A stretch of 64,000 bases of DNA from Cymbomonas tetramitiformis (Eukaryota > Chlorophyta > Pyramimonadophyceae > Pyramimonadales > Pyramimonadaceae): positions 29,610-93,609 of the forward strand of contig LGRX02034517.1 of assembly GCA_001247695.2 (NCBI GenBank), given 5' to 3'. Of this stretch, positions 27,073-37,905 are shown one piece after another; positions within the stretch are counted from its first letter, which is position 1; the number at the start of each line of letters is the position of its first letter. A program made the translations under genes and the position numbers. Under the pieces are notes generated by a model. It saw only the letters and a list, made by a program, of their open reading frames with translations. It searched no databases and was not told where the DNA came from.

Positions 27073-27094
27073 GTCCACCTCAGATGAGGTGGTG
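27073..27094 (+). promoter_or_regulatory. Hairpin at the 3' LTR junction
   Basis: CCACCTCA-GA-TGAGGTGG followed by TG and the LTR. It occupies the polypurine-tract position. The same arrangement is found at 39736-39755. Confidence 0.7.
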
Positions 27095-27269
27095 TGCTGG
27101 AAATGACACCCTGACTAGTTCGTACAGTCAGGTGTCATATTCTGTGTGTCATCTTCGGTGATCAGCTTGTGTGACAAACTCAGTATATATGTCTATTATC
27201 TGAGTTTATCTTGGTTCGTTGTTTCACCGTCGGCAGCGTTCCCCCTCGTGCACTGCTGAGTTTCTAGCA
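27095..27269 (+). repeat. 3' LTR of the gag-only element
   Basis: 175 bp copy, followed by the GCATT target duplication. Confidence 0.88.
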
Positions 27270-27274
27270 GCATT

Positions 27275-27640
27275 GTCAACTATCATGTATGAAGTGCCAA
27301 CCCTAAGATCGCATACTACCGCCTCCCTCCGTACGGCACGGATCTACCAATATTTGTGACACTTGTAAACCCACCGTAAGCCAATTTCCCAACCCACCAT
27401 AATATTTGGCAACTTCATGCGCCTCTTACATTGATATCGAAAACACCTTAGAATGGTGCAAATTATGTTTTCCATGTTCGAAGGGACTCTTAATGAGTGC
27501 CATGAAACATAGGTTTGAGACAATATACGCCGTTACATAGAAGCTTAGGGTTGTTTAAAATCGTCATTACGGTGGGTTAACCCACCGTACCCATTTGGCA
27601 ATAGACAATAATAGGGTTGCATGGAACGCATACCGCCAAA
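27275..27640. other. Spacer with TTACGGTGGGTTAACCCACCGTA palindrome region
   Basis: No gene. It contains a long palindrome near 27,569-27,592 built on ACGGTGGGTTAACCCACCGT, and CCCACCGTAA words near 27,368-27,400. These are probably the ends of a decayed short DNA element. Confidence 0.45.
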
Positions 27641-28009
27641 CCCCCTTAGTTGGCTTTTTTTGTCTGCACTCGTTCCGAAAGTGGGTTTTGCTCGATTTCG
27701 ATGTCACAACAATCGAATGAGCTCCATCCGATGTGATATATCGATTTCTCACACATCAAAACCTATCGCAAGTTATCGACTAAGCAAACCCCCTTCGGTC
27801 GGGTTTTTGTCTGCGCTTTCCGAAAAGTGGTTCGTTTTGCTCGATTTCGATGGCACAACGAACGTTCGAATGAGCTCCATCCGATGTGATCGATTGATTT
27901 CTCACACATCAACCGAACCTGTATGAAGCTATCGACATGGCAGTGGATAGGGCCGCATGCAGCCAAACCCCCTTCGCGTCGGGTTTTATGTCTGCACTCT
28001 CTGAAAGGG
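27640..28009. repeat. Tandem units of about 150-175 bp (CCAAACCCCCTT...TTTCTCACACATCAA)
   Basis: Two full units and a partial third. Each has AACCCCCTT, GGGTTTT(T)GTCTGC, CTCGATTTCGATG, AATGAGCTCCATCCGATGTG and TTTCTCACACATCAA. The partial third unit is cut at 28009 by the copia insertion. A further copy is at about 48,840-49,030. Confidence 0.85.
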
Positions 28010-28305
28010 TGCTGGATTTGGCACGCCGACAGTGTCATCGTCATCTGTGTCATCACCGATATGGCTCGACTACTATGACTTCTTCACTATCATCAGCGCC
28101 ATCTCCGATATCGACTTCGGTAGTCAGACAGTTCATAGCATCTGTCATTTCCACACCTGACACCTTAGTAGGGGCTGTCATCACATTCTTTCGGCGGAAG
28201 CTATAACACATCGTATTATCTTGTGTATAGCTTCACAGTTTCACGGTTGACATATGCGAGCGTAGCACCCGGCTTGTAGTGCTTCACTGTGTGTTTGTTT
28301 TCACA
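28010..28305 (+). repeat. 5' LTR of the copia element
   Basis: 296 bp from TGCTGGATTTGG to TTTTCACA; presumed to carry the promoter. Compared with the 3' LTR it has CATCAG for CATTAG and an extra GTA after CACCTTA. Confidence 0.93.
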
Positions 28306-28785
28306 GGTTTGCGCCCACCACCGGCCTTAGGTGGTTATTTAAAACCGCCAATTATGGCTGGCTAAAGCCTTCATAGGGGCTCGGGGCTGAAGATCGGGGC
28401 ATGAGGTTCTAGAACGCACTAGTCACGAAAGGGGTAGAGTGAGAGAGAGGAAGATTTTCCGTTCGTGAGCACAATTGCTTAGGACAAAGATGGACCGGTC
28501 TAGCTAGCCGCAGTCTCCGAAGCAGCACGCGCGTCGACATCAAGCCTCACAACACGATCGCCACCTCTCTCTTACCTTACCCTATTTCGCGGCTGTAAAT
28601 TTTGAACCTTTGATCCTGAATTTGAAGCCCCTGCCCTTATTTTCTATAGATTGCTCAAGTGTAAATTTGCTTTCTCTTGACGAGAACTTTGCAGTGTATT
28701 TTTTAGAACCTTGATTAGCGAACATTTTGAATTTGTGGTTTTTTCTTGTCTAACGCTCGAGGACCGCAACTGTAAAATTTCCGGC
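28306..28785 (+). other. Copia 5' untranslated leader
   Basis: 480 bp between the LTR and the gag start codon. It begins GGTTTGCGCCCACC, a degenerate match to the half-tRNA-Met primer site seen in the gag-only element. No reading frame of interest. Confidence 0.55.
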
Positions 28786-31254
28786 ATGGCCTCTACGCCG
28801 TATCAGCTGATGGCTCCAGCAAGATTGAGAGCGCACCCAGCTGGTGCATCTAAGAGGCAGCTGCAATTTGATCAACTGGTGCCAACACCAGTCGCCGCGT
28901 CTTCACAGCAATCAGCAGCTGAGAAGAAGTTTGAGTCTGAATCAGCGGCTTTCCTTGATGATCAGCAGAAGATTGAGGCGCTAGTAAGGGGCGTTAAATC
29001 TAAGCTGTGTGGCAAAGGGGACGCCATCGACGAGTGGAGGTTTTGTGGTGACGAGTCTAATGCTCGCTCACTACTTGACTCCCTCGTTGAGGAGCTTACC
29101 TCGCGCCTCACAAGGTTTAACGTCCTTTACGCGCATGCTTTCCGTCTGGACGACGTCACCGCCACCGTGATGCCCAACGCAAACAAACTTCTAAAGGAGT
29201 TGTTGGAGTATCTCTGTGGCGGTCCAGCGCTCGCTTCAGTTCGGGAAGCACATCGTTACTTCCCTGACGACGGCAAGGTTATTTTAACTGCCTTAGTCAG
29301 GGACGTGATGCCTGACCTGGAGGATTTTGACAAAACTGACTTCATCTTTACCCCCACAGTAGAGGTCCCGGCGGGTGTGAACCCCAAACAGTTCATCAAA
29401 GCTTTCACTGACGCTGTCAGTAACGCTGCGACGGACTTGGGGCAACACTCCAGCCTCGACATCTCGAGGGAAGATGCGGTACGGTTGTTCCTTCGTCGTA
29501 CATGTCCCGTCACCTACAAACAGGTGCACGAGGACTACGCGATTGAAAAGGTCAAGACACAGGCAGAGCTGACCCTGGTGAGCTGTGGACTCGCGATTCA
29601 GCGGGTCTACAACACACTAGGGAAAGCGAAGCCACTGACAAGCGCCTTTTACAATGATGCAGGGCACCGCCACGGTGAACGTGGCGGTCTGGACCCCAGG
29701 GGAGCCCCTGACCTACGCCCTACCCGCCCGCGTGATGTTTATTACCCTGGACGGTCTTCCCACCCCTTTAAGGGGAAGGGGAAGAATTTTCGTTTTGCTG
29801 CCTCCCCCTTGCCGAAGGGGGGGAATTGGCCGCAGGGAATCCGCAGGAAGGGAGGCAAAGGCAAAGGCAAGAAGGGCAAGGGGCAGAAGCAGAAGGCCCG
29901 AGTCACCTTCCACCCGGGTTCCAAACAGTTCTACGGGAACTGTTGGTCCTGCGGTGGAAGGCACCGCCAGGCGGACTGTACACACATGCAGCACCTGGCG
30001 GCACACTCCATGCGGCTTGACCCCGAGGCTCTGGCCGAAGGGGCCTTCACCGATGTTCTGGCAGCTCGCTACCAGGCAGCTTACGAGCATTCGGAGGAGG
30101 CCTTTCAGGCAGTCTGTTGGGAGCACGGCACACCAGACATTTGTGACTCATCGGAGTCGGTGTGCACGTACCCGGACGACGGCTCCCTGTCCTTTGCCGC
30201 CTATCTCACCCAGGGGGATGAGGCCTCTCATGCACCCGCTTGGGCACCGCAGGAGTGGACTGACTCTGAGTGGGATGCTTGGGAGCATGAATCCTACACT
30301 CAGAAACAACATGACGAGTGGGATCGACTCCAGCGGAAGGCTTCCGCAAGGTTCCAAGCCTTTTGCTATGCAGGGGACGAGGCGGGCTACGATGAGCAAG
30401 ATCTTCAGGAGCCGTACTCCTCCCTTTCACTAGGGAGAGTTCATTTTGGCAGCTTCGGGGTGGGTGGTGTCGATCGTGACACCACGCCAACCCCACCGGT
30501 CGATGCCCGCATGGACTCGGTCGCTGCCACTGAGACACCGCTTGATCTTTCGTCGTTCTACCGTGCGGACCCGAGCATCACATGCTCACCGTGTGACCCA
30601 CAGCCTGCGTCTACCCAGTCGCATCTCGACGCAGGTGTGGTGTTAGACGGGACCGCTCAGACGTTGGATCCTACCGCACCGTTCTCGAGTGACACACCGG
30701 GCGATGCCGAGCATGGAGACACCTGTATGCACCCCGTGTCAGCGCTCTTCGCACACGAGACACCCCTGGAGCCTGGCTCCGGGTTGTTCGCTGACATGGT
30801 GTTGGCAGGTGATCTTCCGTTCCAATCAATGACCGAACAACATCTCAGTGAGACCCGGGAGTCGCAAGGGGCTTGGGGGCCGAGGTCTTGGAGCTCACAG
30901 CTGGAGTCTGTGGCTGGACCGGAGCCCGGCCCTTTCGAGGAGCTTCGGCGTGGCCTTCGCGGCACTCCTCCCGGCCTCACCGATAGGGAGCAGGACCACT
31001 GGGACAGGCTGTGGTGTGAGGATCACACCCAGCCCACCCAGTGGTACGACACCCTGCCGGCTTCGGCCGCAACGACTTCGAGGGAACCACGAGCACCACC
31101 TCCGGTAGTGCCCTTCCCTCCCAGCTCTGGCCCGTGCTCTGTCACCGCAGGAGCTGGACTATATATATGCCACGGCTATGGGCCTCCCTGCCAGCGGACA
31201 CGGGGTGTCTGCGAGGTCCGTAGTCGGGGCCTCGGACGAGCCCGACAGCCCTGA
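28786..31254 (+). CDS. gag: Copia gag polyprotein
   Basis: 822 codons from the ATG at 28786 (MASTPYQLM); the frame is open upstream to 28711 but lacks an ATG there. Residues ~60-300 form the presumed capsid helices. A basic Gly/Lys-rich segment (GGKGKGKKGKGQKQK) precedes one zinc knuckle, CWSCGGRHRQADC, at ~386-398 (spacing CX2CX3HX4C, one residue shorter than classical). A long acidic, Trp/Ser/Pro-rich tail follows. The motif RFAASPLPKGGNW before the basic segment recurs in the minus-strand gag near 46,300, which shows common descent. The tail overlaps the next frame (31178-31732), so protease/polymerase expression would require a frame change or a separate start. At 822 residues it is much longer than a usual copia gag. 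Confidence 0.85.
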   Translation: MASTPYQLMAPARLRAHPAGASKRQLQFDQLVPTPVAASSQQSAAEKKFESESAAFLDDQQKIEALVRGVKSKLCGKGDAIDEWRFCGDESNARSLLDSLVEELTSRLTRFNVLYAHAFRLDDVTATVMPNANKLLKELLEYLCGGPALASVREAHRYFPDDGKVILTALVRDVMPDLEDFDKTDFIFTPTVEVPAGVNPKQFIKAFTDAVSNAATDLGQHSSLDISREDAVRLFLRRTCPVTYKQVHEDYAIEKVKTQAELTLVSCGLAIQRVYNTLGKAKPLTSAFYNDAGHRHGERGGLDPRGAPDLRPTRPRDVYYPGRSSHPFKGKGKNFRFAASPLPKGGNWPQGIRRKGGKGKGKKGKGQKQKARVTFHPGSKQFYGNCWSCGGRHRQADCTHMQHLAAHSMRLDPEALAEGAFTDVLAARYQAAYEHSEEAFQAVCWEHGTPDICDSSESVCTYPDDGSLSFAAYLTQGDEASHAPAWAPQEWTDSEWDAWEHESYTQKQHDEWDRLQRKASARFQAFCYAGDEAGYDEQDLQEPYSSLSLGRVHFGSFGVGGVDRDTTPTPPVDARMDSVAATETPLDLSSFYRADPSITCSPCDPQPASTQSHLDAGVVLDGTAQTLDPTAPFSSDTPGDAEHGDTCMHPVSALFAHETPLEPGSGLFADMVLAGDLPFQSMTEQHLSETRESQGAWGPRSWSSQLESVAGPEPGPFEELRRGLRGTPPGLTDREQDHWDRLWCEDHTQPTQWYDTLPASAATTSREPRAPPPVVPFPPSSGPCSVTAGAGLYICHGYGPPCQRTRGVCEVRSRGLGRARQP

Positions 31255-31732
31255 GCCCCTTGGCTCAGGGGAAGGACAGTACCATGACCCCCCACCGCCC
31301 GTCACTGGACCTACCCTGCGTAGGGGTGTAGGTAGGGGTGGTGTACCCTTCTACAGACATGCCCTCGTCTCCACACTGGTTGTCCTCGGCTTCCTAGACT
31401 GTGCCATGGCAGATGTGAGCATGCTTGTGGGACAGGAGGATGCCTCGGACGGACTGAGACTGCTGTCACCTGGGGGCCCACGGGGAGGGGCCCAGGGGAC
31501 GGGGACGGGGATACGGTCTGATGGTGGCTCTGATGGTGGCACTGGGATTGGTAACAACGGGTACAGTGGTTCATGTGATTGGGACTGGTCAGATTCTGGG
31601 GCTGGACACGGCTCTTCCTCTGGACCTGGCTCAGAAGACCCTCACAGTGACCACGGCCACTTCACCAGCTCTGGTATCGTGGTATGCCGCCCGATGCCGC
31701 CTCCCAGATACAACTCTTCCGGGCAACTATGA
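31178..31732 (+). CDS. Linker ORF between gag and protease frames
   Basis: 184 codons in the +2 frame, overlapping the end of gag (to 31254) and the start of the next ORF (from 31684). It has a hydrophobic stretch (ALVSTLVVLGFLDCAM) and a Gly/Ser/Asp-rich low-complexity second half. It may be part of one polyprotein read by frameshifting, or a frame opened by mutation. No enzymatic motif. Confidence 0.45.
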   Translation: MGLPASGHGVSARSVVGASDEPDSPEPLGSGEGQYHDPPPPVTGPTLRRGVGRGGVPFYRHALVSTLVVLGFLDCAMADVSMLVGQEDASDGLRLLSPGGPRGGAQGTGTGIRSDGGSDGGTGIGNNGYSGSCDWDWSDSGAGHGSSSGPGSEDPHSDHGHFTSSGIVVCRPMPPPRYNSSGQL

Positions 31733-34218
31733 CAGCAGACAGTGAGGACCGCCGCAGGCGGACTCGACACCTCACGGCTCTGGCTCTGGCAACCATTCTG
31801 GCAATTATCATTCAGTGTCTGTTTCTCTTCTTCCTGGACTTTCAGTCACTCTCAGGCGACAGTGCATTGGACAGAGGTTTCGGTGGTGTCAGCTCAGTGG
31901 CCTGGCATGAGACTGGCAGTGTCCTCCAGACCACCTCACACCTGGCAGAGATCATGATCACCGTCGGTGGTGCCTTGGTACACATGTCTTGGTGGCTCGG
32001 TTTCACCTGGACAGCACACGGCACACCACCACCTGGACTAGTAGTATTCACCTGTAGTCCAGTTGTCTCGGCCTATGCATTATCACGGGACGGTGACGGC
32101 ATTGTGGTAGACTCTGGTGCCACTGGCAATATCACAGGCACCAGGTCCAGGATCTCGGCCTTGGATACCTCCTCCACTATTGGTTTCTCCACGGTGATGA
32201 CAGGTCCTGTATCCCGAACTGACGGGACCTGCACACTACACCTGTACGGTCGTGAGATACTATCAGGGGAGATAGATGAGTACTCTATTCCTGGCTGCCA
32301 CTTCAAAGAAGGCGCCAGGACCCTTCTATCTACCCGGGTTATGCTCAGACACGGCTTCAGTTCTCCAGACTTCATCAGCATGACTTACACTCACTTGGAC
32401 TCAGGCAGGACATACCGTATCACAGACAATCAGGTGGATTACCTCTGGGATGAGCCGCAGCACCCGCATACTCACCACTTCGGCTCAGCAGCTGTCAGGA
32501 CCCGCACAGGAGACTCATCAGACTGGCAGTGGAGTAATAGCGAGTATACTAAATGGGCTACTACTCACGGCTCTCCTACAGCTACAGCTAAACTTGGTAC
32601 TCCGGCTTTTGATGTATCTATGTATTGTGACTCTCTGCCTGTTGGCGAGGGTAACAATCATCCAGCTCTTGAGCACTGGTCCATATCAGATGATTGTCAC
32701 ACCAAGCAGTGGACGGGTCAGTTCTTCTATGGTAACATTCCCTTCAGTATCAGTATGATTGACAGAATGTTGACTAAGGGCAACCATGACTTTCTCCTTG
32801 ACCCGCATAACACCACCTACTTCTGGATTGTCCCGTATATGCCACAACACCAGATATGGCACAAGACATGTACTATGGAGGTACTACACATCTATCCTAA
32901 AGGCAGTAAGAAGATATTCAGTTTCTCACGGAAGCACACATATGCTTCCAGTCACCCACTGACACCGGCTGACTCAGATGGCGGACCTGACAGAGTATTC
33001 ATTGATGGCACTCCCTTTGAGATCTGTATCCTGTTCAGGAACAGAAACACGCCTGTTCGGGTCAGTCCCTTTGTGGAGTTCCATGCAGTCATGGGTCACG
33101 GCTCTACGGCCAGTCTGCTTAAGCTCTACGACCTACCTGGCATCCAGCTCGGTCGGCCTCTGCTGTCTAGGCGAGCTATAGCAGCTATGCCGGCCTGCTC
33201 TCAGTTCTGTGCAGTATGCTGTACAAGTAAGCTGAAGCAGAAGCCCTGTGGACACCATGACCAGCTGAGATCAGTTGCCACACAGCCCGGCCAGAAGTGG
33301 GCTGCTGACATGACAGGACCTATTACACCAGCTGGCTACAACGGCCACCTGTACCGATGTCAGTTCATTGACTATGTCAGCAGGTTCATATTTGTATATA
33401 CCTTCGTACAGAAATCAGAATACTACACCTGTCTGGTTCATTTCTACGGCAGCTTACATGCAATGGGGTATGCACCACAGTCCATTACACTCCGTACAGA
33501 CTGTGCTCCAGAGATGGGTGACCCCCAGTGTGTTGCTTTCTATCAGAAGCATCGTATATTACACCAGAAATCATCACCTACAGTACATACAGACAATCCT
33601 CATGCAGAGAATGCCATTGGCAAGATATCCGACATGACTAAGGCATTACTTCTGGCAGCTGGCATGCCCGAGGACTACTGGCCTCTGGCTGCCACCCATG
33701 CTGGCTTCATATGGAACCTCTCTACTCACAAGAACATCTCTTCTACACCATTTCATCAGATCAAAGGCTACCACTATGGCTATGCAAAACTGAGGGCTTT
33801 CGGCCAAAACTGCTATGTCATTATGTCTCAGCAACAGAGGAACTCCAGACAGCCTGGCATGTCTAGGAAGTCTCAGCGGGCGGCCTGGTCAGGCCGTCTT
33901 GTTGGTGTATCAGTCAGCTCTCTGGCATATAAGATCTTGGATACAGAGACAAATATGGTACACTATGTTGGCAAGCCTCACTGGATTCATAATCATCAGG
34001 ACATGGGAGAGATATTGGGCTCCTTTCCGGACCCACATCAGGCAGAGCGGGAGTTTGATGCATCCTATGACAGACCGCAGCCGTTCAGTGACAGCTTTGA
34101 CACAGCAGGCTCGAGGATTCATGGTATTGGTTCTTTCTTTGACGGAGAGGAGTCACACGCATGTGTTCAGCTTATTCAGACAGATGGCACAGTTACCTGG
34201 ACTATGGCAGTCAGATAT
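31684..34218 (+). CDS. pol: Copia protease and integrase
   Basis: 845 codons, ending at a stop created by the MITE. Residues ~35-60 are a membrane-like segment (LAIIIQCLFLFFLDF). Aspartic protease active site DSGATGNI at ~142. Zinc-binding HHCC-type region at ~468-520 (HAVMGH ... CAVCC). Integrase core carboxylates: AADMTG (~542), LRTDCAPE (~606), HAENAIGK (~640), in the order and spacing of a copia DDE integrase. The frame would have continued straight into reverse transcriptase: joining the two copies of TCAGATAT restores VRY then VSQ with no stop. Confidence 0.92.
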
Positions 34219-34423
34219 TAAGGTGACTACTTTACCGGTAATGCGAATATGGGGTGTGGTAATACCGGGTAATTTACCGGTAATACCATTACCAGTAATC
34301 ACCAACGCGACATTACCCACACTGTTAAGAGCCTTAATTTAACAATGGGGCTAGGTAATACCCGGTAAATTACCGGTAATACTCTTACCGGTAATTTACC
34401 AAAAAAAATACCTAGTCGCCATA
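34219..34423. mobile_element. hAT-type MITE inserted in the copia pol gene
   Basis: 205 bp with imperfect terminal inverted repeats (TAAGGTGACTA / reverse of TAGTCGCCATA), flanked by the 8-bp duplication TCAGATAT at 34211-34218 and 34424-34431. It is filled with TACCGGTAATA-type palindromes (GGTAATACCGGGTAATTTACC and its inverse), so it folds strongly. 8-bp duplications are typical of hAT. It has no coding capacity. Confidence 0.85.
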
Positions 34424-35579
34424 TCAGATATGTATCACAGACATCAAATGGTCAGCACTATCGGGACCTACTGCACTATCTGGACTGCTACAGAAAGCTG
34501 AATGGCATTAATGAACACTACCCTATCTGGACTATTGTGAAGGCTCGTCAGACAATCAGAGCACCTATCTACAGTGCACTTCTCATCTCCACCCACAGAG
34601 GCAACAGGAGGCCCTACGGTGTTATCCTGGAGCCCTGCCCCGACGAGCCGGCTGGTTGGCACATTGATCTCCCGGCCAACCTGATTATCTTCCCATCTAC
34701 TCATTCAGCAGCTTACCTGCCCTTCTCTGACACCCTCAGCAGTGACCTCAGAGCAGAATACATGTTTGGCAGTTTCAGCAGCATGGAGCAGTTTCTCTCT
34801 GATGCTCCTACCTCTACTATTATCCATATGCTTGAGGTCTCGGCACCAGAGATTAAGCTACCTCACGGTGTCAAACAGGCCCTATCCTCACCACTGTCTG
34901 AAGACTGGCTAAAAGCTACGGATCAGGAGGTTGGTGATATGGTTAATCAGGAGAAACTCAAGCTGGGAACACCTCCGGCTAATGCACAGTACCTTACTAC
35001 ACTATTTGTACTGTCTATGCCATTCAAACCTGACTCTACTGGCGCAGGCAAGGCCTATCAGATATTTAAAGCCCGTATGACTGGTGACGGCAGCAGAACT
35101 ACAGGCTACCTTCCGTGGGAGACCTCTTCGGCTACCCCAGAGATATCAGCTTTCAGACTGCTATTCATATTTGCAGCTCTATTCCAGCTGGTGGTGTCAC
35201 ATCTGGATGTGTATCAGGCCTTTATGCATGCTAAGCTTGAGTTCTCCGTGTGGATCCAGTTTCCCTCTGGCTATACTTTTAAGGGTTACAGCTATGCATT
35301 ACTCTCATATGCGCTGTACGGCCTCAAGATTGCCGGTGCATCATGGCAGAGAATGGTTAAACAGTTTATGCTCAGTTTCAAATACATGGGACACTCATTC
35401 AGGCAGTCTACACATGATGCCTGTATCTATTTCATCTACACGCCTACGGAAAAGGCTATGTGTGTGGTATATGTGGATGACTTTGGTATGGCCTGTTCCA
35501 CGGCTCTTGAGAGGGCCTTCTGGACTGCTTTCAGAGCAACCTTTAAGGCCAAACACTTGGGTCCTATATCCTCTATCCT
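34424..35579 (+). CDS. pol: Copia reverse transcriptase, 5' part
   Basis: Continuation of pol after the MITE; the frame is open from the target-site copy, and the first in-track Met is at 34537. Reverse-transcriptase motifs in order: FKPDSTGAGKAYQIFKARM region, LDVYQAFMHAKL (copia LDVxxAFLHGxL), YALYGLKIAGASWQ (SLYGLKQxxxxW) and the catalytic YVDD in CVVYVDDFGMA at about 35,467-35,490. It is broken at 35580-35588 by the Mutator-type insertion; the matching remainder begins at 37906. Inactive as it stands. Confidence 0.92.
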
Positions 35580-36134
35580 TCAGATGACGGTAGCACTTCA
35601 AATTTGTCGCACCGGGTATTTTATTTGTCGTGTCGCAAGACAGATTGGAATTATACCGTGCGACAGAAATGAGCCGGGGGCTCATATCTGTCGCAGGTGC
35701 GACAATCATGAGTACCACGCTCATTTCTGTCGTGAAAATTCACAGAAAATTTCCGAAAATGAAATTAAGCTAGGGGGAACACAAACGAATAGTACCGCGA
35801 TTATGACTTGAAAAACAAAATTACTGAACGAGTAGTACCGCGAATATTACATAAAACACAGGTGTATTATACGATCACTTGGGGACATTCATATAGCACG
35901 GAGCATACATGAGTAGCAAGCAAGCAAGCATTTCAGATGGATAAAGATACTAAGAGAAAACCGATTACTCTCTTAAAAAATATTAGCATAAATACTTATT
36001 ACTACTAGGCTGCTAGTTTCTAATACAAGGATTCAACTACCCGAGGGCGATATGAAAATCTAAACTAGGAAACTAGAGCACAGCGCACGTTCCAAAATCT
36101 TCAGAACCAAAACGTTTCCTGCAGCACACGAACA

Positions 36135-36650
36135 GCGAATCAGTCAGGACGTTGGGGATCGAACCCAATACCGACAGCCAACTGCTGTCCGCATTTCACC
36201 CTCGGGTGGGCGTCTACGTACAAAATAGACGTTTTGAAAACAGCAGCGGAACAGTGGGTGGAAAATCTAAAATTCTGAACATCAATAATCGGCGAAACCT
36301 AAACAGAGCTGGAAGTCACAGGATGCCGCGAGCACTCTGCTGGCGGCATAAAAAGATGCTCGGCGTAAAAAACAAAACCTGCAAAAAACGAAACGCTGGT
36401 TAGTAAAGACGTTGGGAATCGAACCCAACCCGTCGGAGAATCCCGCCGGTCTCCAAGCACCCCTTCAGCTTAGTAGGGCCAGAGGGAAAGATGCCGCCAG
36501 GAACGTTGCTGGCGGCTTCAGAAAAGGCACAGCATGAATTATACACTATGGCCGTTGCTGGCGCCTTCAGAAAAGGCACAGCATAAACCTGCAAAAAAAC
36601 AGAGCGCTGCTCAGGAAGGAAGAATTCCTGTTGAAAATTGAACCCAAACC
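36135..36650 (-). repeat. Three spaced GTTGGG(A/G)ATCGAACCCAA blocks
   Basis: Blocks at about 36150, 36410 and 36631 read on the minus strand as GGGTTCGATYCCC, close to a pol III B box; the third is decayed (GGTTCAATTTTC). No full tRNA cloverleaf or A box could be drawn, so these are called repeats, not tRNA genes. Confidence 0.4.
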
Positions 36651-37004
36651 GTCAGGCGGGATGCAAAGACGCCCGACGGCCTCCAATCATCCATGTATCG
36701 CAGGATGGGCTGCTGGTGGGATGCGGCTCATGTGAGAACATCGCAGGAACGCCCCCCCGCCGGGTTCCACGCATGCACACGAAAACATGGTCGATATGAA
36801 ATATCGCTAAAGAAAAGTAGCGCGCAAAAATCATTAATCAAACAAAAACACAAGCCGCGCGCTGAGACAGCGAGCAGGTAGGCGCAAGATAAGAGCTTGG
36901 AGAAAAATGAAAACGTTGCCGACCAGGATCATACCATATCCACTTTTGTCCGGGCCGCGCCGCCGATAGGAGTGGTGAGATGATCTTGAATGACGAGATG
37001 CGTA

Positions 37005-37700
37005 AATAATTGTAAATTCCGCATATCTTCGGGGTAAAATATGGGATTGTTACCCGTGTCTCTCGTTGTCGGTTACTAACGATCGGCCGAAACAATCCGG
37101 GGTAGGACTGCTGATGATGATGTTGAGATCGGTAAACCTGTTATTAGAGCAGTTTTGCGACAAATTCATAATTGTAAATTCCGCATATCTTCGGGGTAAA
37201 ATATGGAATTGTTACCCGTGTCTCTCGTTGTCGGTTACGACCGAACGGTCGAAACAATCCGGGGTAGGACTGCTGAGATCGGTAAACCTGTTATTAGAGC
37301 AGTTTTGCGACAAATTCATAATTGTAAATTCCGCATATCTTCGGGGTAAAATATGGAATTGTTACCCGTATCTCTCGTTGTCGGTTACGACCGAACGGTC
37401 GAAACAATCCAAGGTAGGACTGCTGAGATGCTATCGTATCATGATTGGTCGGTATAACGCGAGCGCTCGACACATTCATGGTAGGACTGCTGGCATGGAT
37501 GGAAAACAGTATATATATCTTCGTGGTATAATTTTGAATTGTTAAACGTTTCTCTCGTTGTCGGTTACGACCGAACGGTCGAAACAATCCGGGGTAGGAC
37601 TGCTGAGATGCTATCGTATCATGATTGGCCGGTAAAGCGCGAGCGCTCGACACAATCCGGGGTAGGACTGCTGACATGGGCAGAAAATTTTCGAAAAATT
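37005..37700. repeat. 150-160-bp tandem array inside the Mutator-type element
   Basis: About four units, the first three beginning TGTAAATTCCGCATATCTTC (37011, ~37173, ~37323). Each has TCTCGTTGTCGGTTAC, CGAACGGTCGAAACAATCC and GGTAGGACTGCTGA. Later units are shuffled and truncated. Confidence 0.88.
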
Positions 37701-37905
37701 TCCAACGGCATAATTTTTGAGGGACAGCTCCTGCGGTGTGGCCTGTTGATGTCACTTTTTTCCAGGAAACCTGTTTCGCTCCTTTAAGGGAAACGAAATG
37801 AAAAACAGCATATTTCTGAAAAAGCTGCGAAGCGTCGTTAATATAAACGAATCTTTTGCGACACGACAAATAAAATACCCCGTGCGACACAAATGAGGGG
37901 CTACC

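Larger units (their letters stand above)
25326..27269 (+). mobile_element. Gag-only LTR retrotransposon (non-autonomous, copia-related)
   Basis: Direct LTRs 25326-25501 and 27095-27269 start TGCTGGAAA and end TTTC(C/T)AGCA, giving short terminal inverted repeats. They are bracketed by the 5-bp target duplication GCATT at 25321-25325 and 27270-27274. Directly after the left LTR, GGTTATGGTCCC matches the half-tRNA primer site known from Drosophila copia (complementary to the anticodon arm of initiator tRNA-Met). Directly before the right LTR is a CCACCTC/GAGGTGG hairpin plus TG, exactly as in the large copia element at 28010-40048. The only ORF is an acidic protein. There is no protease, integrase or reverse transcriptase, so it must depend on another element. 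Confidence 0.88.
35589..37905. mobile_element. Mutator-type non-autonomous element inside copia pol
   Basis: 2317 bp. Terminal inverted repeats of about 50 bp start GGTAGC at the left and end GCTACC at the right, and share the core GGGTATTTTATTTGTCGTGT followed by CGCA. The 9-bp duplication TCAGATGAC is at 35580-35588 and 37906-37914. Nine-bp duplications with long inverted repeats are typical of Mutator-like elements. There is no transposase ORF. Inside are three tRNA-like B-box words, duplicated GGCGGCTTCAGAAAAGGCAC blocks and a 150-160-bp tandem array. Confidence 0.88.

Noticed and set aside
36120..36660. tRNA genes suggested by GGGTTCGATTCCC words
   Set aside because: No acceptor stem, anticodon arm or A box can be paired around any of the three copies.
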